6,949 nt of DNA from Omnitrophica WOR_2 bacterium RBG_13_41_10 (GTDB lineage: Bacteria; Omnitrophota; Gorgyraeia; Gygaellales; Profunditerraquicolaceae): NCBI GenBank assembly GCA_001805465.1, contig MHGH01000012.1:48370-55318 (forward strand). The letters run 5' to 3'. The first letter of the stretch is position 1. The number at the start of each line of letters is the position of its first letter. The notes below the pieces were generated by a model. That model worked only from the letters and a program-made list of their open reading frames with translations, had not been told where the DNA came from and made no database searches. A program made the position numbers and the translations under genes. Below, one piece after another: positions 1-5,884 of this stretch.

Positions 1-702
1 CCCGATGATTCCGGTTAAAACATCTCCACTTCCGGCAGTAGCCATACCGGGATTACCGGTTTTATTTATATATAAATTATTATTGTAATCGGCAACGATT
101 GTATGATGCCCTTTTAAAACTACAGTTACTTTATAATTCTTAGTAAATTTTTTGACAACATCTTCTCTATTGCCTTGGACTTTTTTTACACTAACTCCCA
201 ACAATCTCGCCATTTCACCGGGATGTGGAGTTAAGATTGTTGCAGGCCGCAAGTGGCATGTCGCAGGTAAAATATCTAAGTGGCCAACCAAGGCATTCAG
301 CCCATCCGCATCTATCACCATTGGCTTGTTTACCTTAGCGATAATCTTACGTACCAAGCCTTGCGTAGTTTTACTTTGGGTAAGCCCCGGCCCTATTATT
401 AAAATATCAACCACCTTTATAAAATCTGCTATTTTAGGGTAAGCGGATAAGCTAAAGGTTCCTTCCTGAGTCTGCGGCAAAGGTAGAATCATAGCTTCTT
501 TAGGCTTTCTTTTGATAACCGCCTTCATTAATCTTTCAGGTACCCCTAAAGTAACTAGTCCCGCTCCTGCACGCATCGTGCTTTGAGCGCATAAAAGCCC
601 TGCCCCGGAGAATCTCAAAGAACCGGCTAAAATAAAAATATGGCCGAAGTCGCCCTTATGGGCATTATTCTTTCTTTGTAATAATTGCCTGGGCAACCGC
701 AT
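1..702 (-). CDS. nnrD: ADP-dependent NAD(P)H-hydrate dehydratase (YjeF C-terminal family), 3' end cut by window edge
   Basis: This enzyme dehydrates the S-epimer of damaged NAD(P)HX back to NAD(P)H, with ADP as the usual bacterial phosphate donor; it is a cytosolic metabolite-repair protein of the ribokinase-like fold. The frame is open for 234 codons from an ATG at 702 to the window edge. Visible family motifs are HKGDFGH (15-21) with the following AGS, the IGPGL loop (103-107), IDADGLN (130-136), TPHPGEMARL (158-167), LKGHHT (196-201) and GNPGMATAGSGDVLTG (216-231), whose Asp227 matches the catalytic Asp. Perhaps 40-50 residues are missing at the C terminus. There is no N-terminal NnrE epimerase domain, so this is the standalone form. 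The chosen start lies inside acpS (38-nt overlap) because the usual LP..L..RK lead-in to HKGDFGH is encoded there; no Shine-Dalgarno sequence is evident. Residues 145-154 come from a degenerate 7-bp repeat. The family call is firm; the exact start is less so. Confidence 0.93.
   Translation of the reverse strand, partial: MRLPRQLLQRKNNAHKGDFGHIFILAGSLRFSGAGLLCAQSTMRAGAGLVTLGVPERLMKAVIKRKPKEAMILPLPQTQEGTFSLSAYPKIADFIKVVDILIIGPGLTQSKTTQGLVRKIIAKVNKPMVIDADGLNALVGHLDILPATCHLRPATILTPHPGEMARLLGVSVKKVQGNREDVVKKFTKNYKVTVVLKGHHTIVADYNNNLYINKTGNPGMATAGSGDVLTGIIG
242..269. repeat. Degenerate 7-bp tandem repeat inside nnrD (four units)
   Basis: Four consecutive plus-strand heptamers can be read: GCAGGCC, GCAAGTG, GCATGTC and GCAGGTA, with consensus GCARGTN. 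On the coding strand they give residues 145-154 of NnrD (LPATCHLRPA), in the variable segment between the NAL and TPHPGE motifs. That segment looks about five residues longer than I expect for the family. The units are imperfect, so it could be an old insertion or expansion now held by selection; chance is not excluded. Confidence 0.55.
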
Positions 703-1021
703 AATTTTTTACGTGGGAAATAGAAACATGCACATCTATTTTTTTGCTCCTGCCGTTTAAAATAGCGCAGTAGGGTTTACCTTCTTTATCATTAAGGATT
801 TCAACTTCTTTCCAGCTTAACCTGCTATCCCCCATCGCCTTAAAAATCGCTTCTTTGGCCGCAAACCTGCCTGCTAAATACTGATAAAGGCTACCCCGGG
901 TTTTGGCATTTTCTAACTCCTCGTCGGTAAAAATACGGCTAAGAAAATATTTACCCCATTTTTCTGCCGCTTCTTTAATCCGTTTTACTTCGGTTATATC
1001 TACGCCTGTGCCTATAATCAT
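665..1021 (-). CDS. acpS: Holo-[acyl-carrier-protein] synthase
   Basis: AcpS transfers the 4'-phosphopantetheine arm from CoA to the conserved Ser of apo-ACP in a Mg2+-dependent reaction, switching on ACP for fatty-acid and lipid synthesis in the cytosol. At 118 aa it has the normal length of the trimeric AcpS type. The N-terminal GTGVDI motif (4-9) carries the metal-binding Asp8, and the signature GRFAAKEA (51-58) carries Glu57, the second metal ligand. A C-terminal SISH motif (100-103) precedes the final beta strand. The ATG overlaps the pdxJ stop as ATGA (4 nt), indicating translational coupling, and its 3' end overlaps the predicted start of nnrD by 38 nt. Both the pdxJ-acpS and the acpS-nnr neighbourhoods are familiar in bacteria. 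No key residue is missing. Confidence 0.96.
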   Translation of the reverse strand: MIIGTGVDITEVKRIKEAAEKWGKYFLSRIFTDEELENAKTRGSLYQYLAGRFAAKEAIFKAMGDSRLSWKEVEILNDKEGKPYCAILNGRSKKIDVHVSISHVKNYAVAQAIITKKE

Positions 1022-1728
1022 ATTAATAATTTCATCTGGCGCACTGCGCGCTCTAAGCCTACTAATGTAGCCCTACAGACTATGGAATAGCCTATATTTA
1101 ATTCTTCTATGCCTTTTATTTTTGCGACCCTAGCTACATTATAATAATTTAAACCGTGCCCGGCAAAAACAGCCAGACCCTTATCTTTGGCATAATTAAC
1201 CGCTGACTCTAATTCTTTAAAATATTGGTCCTGTTCTTTATCACCTTTGGCATCGGCGTAACGGCCGGTGTGCAATTCTATCATTTTTACTCCGGCTCTC
1301 TTGGCGGCATCAATCTGTTTTTTATCAGGATCGATAAATAAACTTGCTGCGATGCCTTGCTGTTTTAGCTTTCTTAAAACTTCTTTTATCTTTTTAAAAT
1401 TAATAGCTACATCCAAACCGCCTTCAGTGGTTATCTCCTGCCTTTTTTCCGGCACCAGAGTGGCTTGATCCGGCTTAATCTCACAGGCAATCTTTACAAC
1501 ATCATCATTAGTAGACATCTCCAGGTTTAATTTAATCTTAACTACCTCTTTTAAAATCCGCAGGTCTCTTTCTTTGATATGGCGGCGGTCCTCGCGTAAA
1601 TGGACAACGATGCTATCCGCACCTGCTGCCTGAACTATTAATGCCGCAAAAGCCGGATCCGGTTCAATACCATGGCGGATTTCCCTTAAGGTTGCGATGT
1701 GATCAATATTTACGCCTAGCCTGGGCAT
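1018..1728 (-). CDS. pdxJ: Pyridoxine 5'-phosphate synthase
   Basis: PdxJ condenses 1-deoxy-D-xylulose 5-phosphate with the PdxA product 3-amino-2-oxopropyl phosphate to give pyridoxine 5'-phosphate, the ring-closing step of DXP-dependent vitamin B6 synthesis. The 236-aa protein is a full-length TIM barrel of normal family size. Motifs include LGVNIDHIATLR (4-15), VVHLREDRRHI (41-51) with catalytic His43, LNLEM (67-71) with catalytic Glu70, LVPEKRQEITTEGGLD (91-106), ELHTGRYADA (151-160) and AGHGLN (189-194) with His191. In the late NIG-x-SI motif, which is usually NIGHSI or NIGHAI, the His is replaced by Tyr214; this motif is in the C-terminal phosphate-binding region. The gene starts 5 nt after the stop of a 44-codon ORF and has no visible Shine-Dalgarno sequence, so it is probably coupled to upstream translation. 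Its presence implies the DXP-dependent rather than the PdxS/PdxT route. Confidence 0.96.
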   Translation of the reverse strand: MPRLGVNIDHIATLREIRHGIEPDPAFAALIVQAAGADSIVVHLREDRRHIKERDLRILKEVVKIKLNLEMSTNDDVVKIACEIKPDQATLVPEKRQEITTEGGLDVAINFKKIKEVLRKLKQQGIAASLFIDPDKKQIDAAKRAGVKMIELHTGRYADAKGDKEQDQYFKELESAVNYAKDKGLAVFAGHGLNYYNVARVAKIKGIEELNIGYSIVCRATLVGLERAVRQMKLLI

Positions 1729-1732
1729 ATGA

Positions 1733-1867
1733 TTAAAAATTGAAGCGGTTCATTTCACCCCTTACGTAAAACCAAGTCATAACCGCCAATATCAAGGCGA
1801 TAATTTTTAGCCAAGGATGAGAGGTAAACCAATAGAAAATCTTATTATTAATTTTTGCCTTAGACAT
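1733..1867 (-). CDS. Small single-pass membrane protein (44 aa) in the cdaR position, CdaR/YbbR N-terminus-like
   Basis: This small ORF is read from an ATG at 1867, which overlaps the last codons of cdaA by 8 nt (stop included), to a TAA at 1733-1735, leaving 4 nt before pdxJ. The protein has a Lys/Asn-rich N terminus, the segment WLKIIALILAVMTWFYVRG (19-37), which is a single hydrophobic helix with aromatic ends, and a short polar tail. The Trp-Leu-Lys then Leu/Ile/Ala-rich then Trp-x-Tyr-Val pattern resembles the N-terminal anchor of CdaR (YbbR), the membrane regulator usually encoded just after cdaA, but no YbbR beta domains follow. Without it, the 131 bp between cdaA and pdxJ would be the only non-coding gap of that size inside the operon. 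Inference: a membrane partner of CdaA, or a remnant of cdaR. No homologue could be searched and expression is unproven. Confidence 0.68.
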   Translation of the reverse strand: MSKAKINNKIFYWFTSHPWLKIIALILAVMTWFYVRGEMNRFNF

Positions 1868-2612
1868 CTTTTAACTTTATAAATTCTTTTGTTTTAGAAA
1901 TTAATTCTTCCCTGCTTAAATCCTTATATAACCGGCCGCGATATACTAAGGACATATCGTTTCTTTCTTCGGAAACAATAATAACAATGGCATCGGTCTC
2001 TTCGGTTAGGCCTAAGGCTGCGCGATGCCGGGTTCCGAAGACACGGCTTAAATCCTGGTTTTGCGAAAGGGGAAATAAGGACCCGGCTGAGGCAATCCTG
2101 CCATTTTGTATAATTATTCCGCCGTCGTGAAGCAAGTTATTAGGCGTGAATATAGTTTGGATTAATTCGCTAGATACCTGCGCGTCAATTAATACTCCGT
2201 TTTCTATATAGGTAGTTAAGGGGTCATATTTTTGTATTACTATAAGCGCACCGTTCTTTTCCTTACAAAGGCCTTCCGCAGCTTTGGTAATTTTTTCAAG
2301 CATCTCTTCTAATTCTTCCTCCTGTAAAGCGAGGCTAAAAATATGATGCTGGCCTAAACGGGCAAGCCCCTGCCTGATTTCCGGCTGGAAAATAATCAGT
2401 ATAGCAATGACTGATATAGCAAACAGCTTCATAAACAACCAATCAAGAATAGTAAAATTTAATCTCTGAAAAAGAAAAAAAGCAAACAGAAGAATGACTA
2501 TGCCGCGTAAAACTTGAATAGCACGCGTGCCTTCAAAGAACAGCATGATTTCGTAAATTATAAACCAGAGAATAGCTATTTCAATGATGGGCTTCCACAT
2601 ATTTTCAAGCAT
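1860..2612 (-). CDS. cdaA: Membrane-bound diadenylate cyclase (c-di-AMP synthase)
   Basis: CdaA joins two ATP molecules into the second messenger c-di-AMP, which in other bacteria controls potassium and osmolyte balance and cell-wall homeostasis. The 250-aa protein has the expected layout: three N-terminal membrane helices (about 8-27, 34-51 and 55-76), the QPEIRQGLARLG junction (76-87), a linker helix, and a cytoplasmic DAC domain from about 115. The catalytic loop reads LHDGGIII (161-168), where the family norm is DGA, so Ala is replaced by Gly165; the RHR motif is intact at 195-197 within GTRHRAALG. The ATG lies inside the end of folP (8-nt overlap); Met5 is an alternative start. Neither has a Shine-Dalgarno sequence. 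cdaR and glmM, the usual downstream partners, are absent here and a 44-codon membrane ORF follows instead. Activity is likely because Gly is a conservative change. Confidence 0.95.
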   Translation of the reverse strand: MLENMWKPIIEIAILWFIIYEIMLFFEGTRAIQVLRGIVILLFAFFLFQRLNFTILDWLFMKLFAISVIAILIIFQPEIRQGLARLGQHHIFSLALQEEELEEMLEKITKAAEGLCKEKNGALIVIQKYDPLTTYIENGVLIDAQVSSELIQTIFTPNNLLHDGGIIIQNGRIASAGSLFPLSQNQDLSRVFGTRHRAALGLTEETDAIVIIVSEERNDMSLVYRGRLYKDLSREELISKTKEFIKLKDV

Positions 2613-3816
2613 TTAAAACCGCGTTATTAATTCTTAAGGCCTCAGACACCTCTTTAACATCATGGACCCTTAAGATATGGGCGCCGCCAGCGGCAGCTAA
2701 AACACAAGCAGAAATAGTACCGTGCAGCCTTTCTAGAATAGGCTTGTTTAATATTTTTCCGATAAAAGACTTTCTTGATACCCCCACTAATATCGGCCTA
2801 CCCAATACCTTAAATTGGTTGAGGTTTTTTATTATTTCTAGATTGTGCTCTGTAGTTTTTCCAAAACCTATCCCCGGATCAACGATAATTTTGTTTTTAT
2901 CTATGCCTGCATCTAGCGCTAACTCAATGCTCCTTTTCAAATACTCCAGAATATCTTCCATTAATGCCTGATACGCCGGATTCTTTTGCATGGCAGGCGG
3001 CGTACCCTTCATATGCATAAGTACTACTGCGGCTTTAGAGCGAGAAACTACTCTGCGCATATTCTTATCTCTTAAGGAAGTGATATCATTGATTATTACA
3101 GCGCCATTATCCAAGGCTTGCTTAGCTACTTCTGGTTTATGGGTATCTATAGAGATAGGAACTTTTATTTTTTTTGCCAATGCTTTGATTACCGGTACGG
3201 TACGGGATATTTCTTCTTTTAGAGAAACTGCTTTTGCGCCGGGACGGCTGGATTCTCCGCCGATATCAATAATATCTGCTCCTTCGTGTATCATATTTTC
3301 TACAAAAGCTATCACGCTCTGTACTCTGTACTCTGTACTCTGTACTCTGTAAAGGCCATCAGCGCTAAAAGAATCCGGGGTAAGATTAACGATGCCCATA
3401 ATCCGGGTTTTGCTGCTTCCCAGTGTCAGCTTAAACCTGCCTAAATCTAACGCAAATTTATCTTTTGCATAGTTACCCAAGACGCAAGATAAATCACGCG
3501 CCAATACACTTAAACCAAAAGGCTGCTTTTTTAGTTTTTCGCGCAGGCGCTTAAACTGGGAAAGGCTCCCCATAAGCAGGCAATCTGTCCTGGGGATTTT
3601 TCCGGTTAAGGTATCCTTCGATACCGCTACATCTGCGCCTAAAGACAACATCTCTTGTTTTAAAATATTGGCCGTAATACAAGGTAAAGAATTTATTTTT
3701 ACCAGGTGGGTGACAGCCTTAGGAACCATAATCTTGATTCCGTAGCTATCCACTTTGATCTGGCGCATAATTTTTTCTAAATCTTGCGCGTGGTTAACTT
3801 TTAAAACCTGTAGCAT
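2605..3816 (-). CDS. folP: Dihydropteroate synthase, long form with N-terminal extension
   Basis: DHPS condenses 6-hydroxymethyl-7,8-dihydropterin diphosphate with p-aminobenzoate to form dihydropteroate in folate synthesis and is the sulfonamide target. The catalytic TIM barrel spans about 137-403: RIMGIVNLTPDSFS (138-151), GADIIDIGGESSRPGA (179-194), ISIDTHKPEVA (221-231), IINDI (241-245), LMHMKGTP (266-273), DPGIGFGKT (313-321), GVSRKSFIG (345-353) and RVHDV (383-387). All expected substrate-loop residues appear present. At 403 aa it is about 120-130 residues longer than the common enzyme; residues 1-130 form an extra domain containing SYGIKIMVPKA (24-34), ANILKQEMLSLGADVAV (49-65) and a KQPFGL stretch (97-102). 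I recall similar long forms in some deltaproteobacterial and candidate-phylum genomes. Loop 1 carries a repeat-encoded insert (156-167). It begins 14 nt after the ftsH stop without a clear Shine-Dalgarno sequence. Confidence 0.95.
   Translation of the reverse strand: MLQVLKVNHAQDLEKIMRQIKVDSYGIKIMVPKAVTHLVKINSLPCITANILKQEMLSLGADVAVSKDTLTGKIPRTDCLLMGSLSQFKRLREKLKKQPFGLSVLARDLSCVLGNYAKDKFALDLGRFKLTLGSSKTRIMGIVNLTPDSFSADGLYRVQSTEYRVQSVIAFVENMIHEGADIIDIGGESSRPGAKAVSLKEEISRTVPVIKALAKKIKVPISIDTHKPEVAKQALDNGAVIINDITSLRDKNMRRVVSRSKAAVVLMHMKGTPPAMQKNPAYQALMEDILEYLKRSIELALDAGIDKNKIIVDPGIGFGKTTEHNLEIIKNLNQFKVLGRPILVGVSRKSFIGKILNKPILERLHGTISACVLAAAGGAHILRVHDVKEVSEALRINNAVLNA
3317..3351. repeat. Perfect 7-bp tandem repeat (CTCTGTA x5; coding strand TACAGAG x5) inside folP
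   Basis: Five exact copies of CTCTGTA lie head to tail over 35 bp. On the coding strand (TACAGAG) they encode residues 156-167 (YRVQSTEYRVQS), because three 7-mers make a 21-nt, seven-residue period, YRVQSTE. The peptide sits in DHPS loop 1, between the TPDSFS motif and the EGADIIDIGGE strand, where the protein is about six residues longer than E. coli DHPS by eye. A gain or loss of one or two units would shift the reading frame; three units would keep it. Confidence 0.97.
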
Positions 3817-3829
3817 AATTACAAGCTTT

Positions 3830-5689
3830 TTAGGCGAGTTCGCTCTTTTCTATGCCCAATATTTTTTTAACTTCTTCGCCGTTTAAGACCTCTTTTTCCA
3901 ATAATGCATTGGAGAGAACTTTTAATCTATCACTGTTTTCCTGTAGAATCTTTCTTGCCCTTAAGTAGGCATTATCTACTATTGCTTTTACTTCTTCGTC
4001 AATTAAACGGGCAGTAGCCTCGCTATAATTTCTTTCTTCCATGATGTCGCGGCCTAAAAATATTAACCCCTCCCGCTTGCCTAAGGTGACGTTACCTAAT
4101 TTTTCGGACATCCCGAATTGAGTGACCATTCTACGCGCCATTTGCGTAGCCATCTCTAGATCATTCTGCGCTCCGGTGGTAACTTCATTTAAGTTAATCT
4201 CTTCCGACGCCCGGCCACCTAACATCAGCGCAATCTCTGCGTTTAACTGGGTTTTAGTCCAATAATGCTTATCTTCCAATGGAGGGGTAAAAGTATATCC
4301 GCCGGCTATCCCGCGAGGAATTATAGAAACTTTTTTTAAAGGGTTTACTTCCGGTAAAAGCAAAGAAAGAAGCGAATGCCCTGACTCATGGATAGCGGTA
4401 ATCTCTTTTTCTTTCTTGGACATAATATGGCTTTTTTTCTCCGGCCCCATCAATACTCTTTCTACGGCCTTCTCCAAATCAATCATCTCCACGGTATCTT
4501 TACTATGCCGTGCGGCCAATAACGCTGCTTCATTACATAGATTGGCAATATCCGCACCGGAAAAACCGGGGGTCTGGCTGGCAATAGATTTTAAGTCTAC
4601 GGAAAGAGCCAATTTTATCTTACGGGTATGGACCTTAAGTATCTCTTCCCTGCCTTTAATATCGGGTAAATTCACGATAATATGCCGGTCGAATCTTCCC
4701 GGACGTAAAAGCGCCGGATCTAATGTATCAGGACGGTTAGTTGCCGCAATGAGAATCAAACCTTGTTCGGTACCAAAACCATCCATTTCCACTAAAAGCG
4801 CATTTAAAGTCTGCTCTCTTTCATCATGTCCGCCGCCTATTCCAGAAAAACGCAGGCGCCCAACAGCATCTATCTCATCAATAAAAATAATCGCTCCTTT
4901 ACCGGAAGTTTTAGCCGCGCGCCTGCCTTGTTCAAATAAATCCCTGACACGGCTGGCTCCTACACCAACAAACATCTCTACAAAATCCGAACCAGAAATA
5001 CTGTAAAAAGGTACCCCTGCTTCTCCTGCTACTGCCTTGGCTAATAAAGTTTTACCTGTGCCCGGAGATCCAACAAGTAAAACTCCCTTGGGGATCTTGC
5101 CGCCTAATTTCTGGAATTTCTTAGGGTCTTTTAAAAATTCAATAACTTCAGTTAACTCTTCTTTGGCTTCGTCAACCCCTGCGACATCGTTAAAAGTAAT
5201 CTTTTCCCCGTCTTTCTCGCTGTGTATCTTCGGCCGCATCTTGCCAAAAGACATCACTCTATTACCTAATTGTTCACCGCGAGAAGCCATTGCCCACCAG
5301 AAAAGCATCAGGATTAATATCGGGCCTAAGTTAAAAATTAATGCCGCCAGGAAAGTACGCGCAGGCTTGACTTCAAAATGCCGCACATTTTCCCTGATTA
5401 GTTTGAGCAAATCCTGGTCATTATCCGGTATGTTTAACTTAAACTTGTTATTATCGGTAAACTCCCCCTGTAATTCATTTTCGGTCTTGACCAAAGTTTT
5501 AATTTTGGCAGGGTTATCTTTCAAAATAGAGTAAAATTCACTATAAGTTATTTCGCGAGGCACACCGGTAACCGAAATATTTATGGAACTGACCACCAGG
5601 TAAAAGATGATAATCGCAAATATCCAACCCCAGGGGAAACGCCTGGGGAACTTGCCTTTTTTAGATTTCTGATAATTATTTGCTGCCAT
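3830..5689 (-). CDS. ftsH: ATP-dependent zinc metalloprotease FtsH
   Basis: FtsH is a membrane-anchored hexameric AAA+ protease that extracts and degrades membrane and short-lived cytosolic proteins. From the ATG at 5689 it is 619 aa, a typical length. The order is: basic N-terminus, TM1 (about 21-38), a small extracytoplasmic domain, TM2 (about 112-134), and the AAA+ module with Walker A GSPGTGKT (207-214; Ser where GPPGTGKT is usual), pore motif FVGVG (240-244), Walker B IIFIDE (267-272) and arginine fingers in LLRPGRFDR (327-335). The M41 protease domain has HESGH (434-438) as HEXXH and TTGAQND (504-510) with Asp510 as third zinc ligand. An upstream GTG at 5698 would add three residues, but AGGTG lies 6 nt from the ATG and overlaps that GTG, so I prefer the ATG. 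It leads the operon, with folP starting 14 nt after its stop. Confidence 0.98.
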   Translation of the reverse strand: MAANNYQKSKKGKFPRRFPWGWIFAIIIFYLVVSSINISVTGVPREITYSEFYSILKDNPAKIKTLVKTENELQGEFTDNNKFKLNIPDNDQDLLKLIRENVRHFEVKPARTFLAALIFNLGPILILMLFWWAMASRGEQLGNRVMSFGKMRPKIHSEKDGEKITFNDVAGVDEAKEELTEVIEFLKDPKKFQKLGGKIPKGVLLVGSPGTGKTLLAKAVAGEAGVPFYSISGSDFVEMFVGVGASRVRDLFEQGRRAAKTSGKGAIIFIDEIDAVGRLRFSGIGGGHDEREQTLNALLVEMDGFGTEQGLILIAATNRPDTLDPALLRPGRFDRHIIVNLPDIKGREEILKVHTRKIKLALSVDLKSIASQTPGFSGADIANLCNEAALLAARHSKDTVEMIDLEKAVERVLMGPEKKSHIMSKKEKEITAIHESGHSLLSLLLPEVNPLKKVSIIPRGIAGGYTFTPPLEDKHYWTKTQLNAEIALMLGGRASEEINLNEVTTGAQNDLEMATQMARRMVTQFGMSEKLGNVTLGKREGLIFLGRDIMEERNYSEATARLIDEEVKAIVDNAYLRARKILQENSDRLKVLSNALLEKEVLNGEEVKKILGIEKSELA

Positions 5690-5695
5690 TTTTTT

Positions 5696-5700
5696 CACCT
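5696..5700 (-). promoter_or_regulatory. Ribosome binding site deciding the ftsH start
   Basis: On the minus strand AGGTG is followed by six A residues and then the ATG at 5687-5689. This matches part of the AGGAGGTGA consensus at good spacing. It favours the ATG over the in-frame GTG at 5698, which overlaps the site itself, although an AAGGAT stretch just upstream of that GTG is a weaker alternative. Confidence 0.7.
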
Positions 5701-5746
5701 ATCCTTGTTATTTTTAACTAGTTATAGTTAGATTTTTTATACATGC

Positions 5747-5793
5747 GCGGACAGGGCTTCTTGTCCTAAAAAACAAAAATAAAAAATGTCCGC
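5747..5793 (-). promoter_or_regulatory. ftsH leader stem-loop with two mutually exclusive pairings
   Basis: Within the predicted ftsH 5' leader, on the minus strand, GCGGACA (5787-5793) can pair perfectly with TGTCCGC (5747-5753) across a T-rich 33-nt loop. A second GGACA (5762-5766) inside that loop can instead pair with TGTCC (5749-5753) as a 5-bp hairpin with an 8-nt loop. The two folds compete for the same 3' arm. No T-run follows the stem, so it does not look like an intrinsic terminator. An attenuator-like or protein-binding leader element is possible, but the function is inferred. Confidence 0.45.
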
Positions 5794-5828
5794 TCAGTAT
5801 CAACTTATAACAGACTTTATTCCTTAAA

Positions 5829-5842
5829 ACCGTAATAACGGT
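5829..5842. promoter_or_regulatory. Short palindrome near the predicted start of transcription (operator or weak terminator)
   Basis: ACCGT-AATA-ACGGT is a perfect 5-bp inverted repeat with a 4-nt spacer beginning 7 bp downstream of the predicted -10 box, about where transcription would start. It could be an operator. On the minus strand it is followed by TTTTAAGG, so a weak terminator for tilS is another reading. The arms are short. Confidence 0.35.
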
Positions 5843-5848
5843 AGGTTG

Positions 5849-5877
5849 ATTATATCTTTAAACACCTTTAAAATCAA
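5849..5877 (-). promoter_or_regulatory. Predicted sigma70-type promoter for the ftsH operon
   Basis: On the minus strand TTGATT (5872-5877) and a perfect TATAAT (5849-5854) are separated by exactly 17 bp. The promoter lies 7 bp beyond the tilS stop and would give an ftsH leader of roughly 150 nt. It is the best promoter-like sequence I saw in the window and explains why the longest gap in the minus-strand gene series is here. Confidence 0.7.
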
Positions 5878-5884
5878 GTATTTA

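Noticed and set aside
152..442. Plus-strand open frame of 96 codons
   Set aside because: It lies opposite nnrD, whose motifs are unmistakable; the plus-strand translation has no recognisable domain.
1268..1468. Plus-strand open frame of 66 codons
   Set aside because: Antisense to the conserved pdxJ core.
3317..3351. The folP heptamer array as part of a CRISPR
   Set aside because: Units are 7 bp, contiguous and without spacers.
2744..3352. Plus-strand open frames of 75 and 120 codons
   Set aside because: Antisense to conserved folP motifs; no independent support.
4416..5534. Two plus-strand open frames (4416-5006 and 5037-5534)
   Set aside because: Both are antisense shadows of the AAA+ and N-terminal coding regions of ftsH, with no domain-like sequence.
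5705..5732. AACTAGTT palindrome and TAACTA/TAGTTA repeats upstream of ftsH
   Set aside because: Short and AT-rich; expected by chance at this composition and with no T-run or stem strength.
5747..5793. Leader stem as an intrinsic terminator
   Set aside because: The T-rich tract is inside the loop, not after the stem, on the minus strand.
5787..5828. Small plus-strand ORF starting ATGTCCGCTCAG in the tilS-ftsH gap
   Set aside because: Only 13 codons, no ribosome site, and it overlaps the leader stem; not distinguishable from chance.
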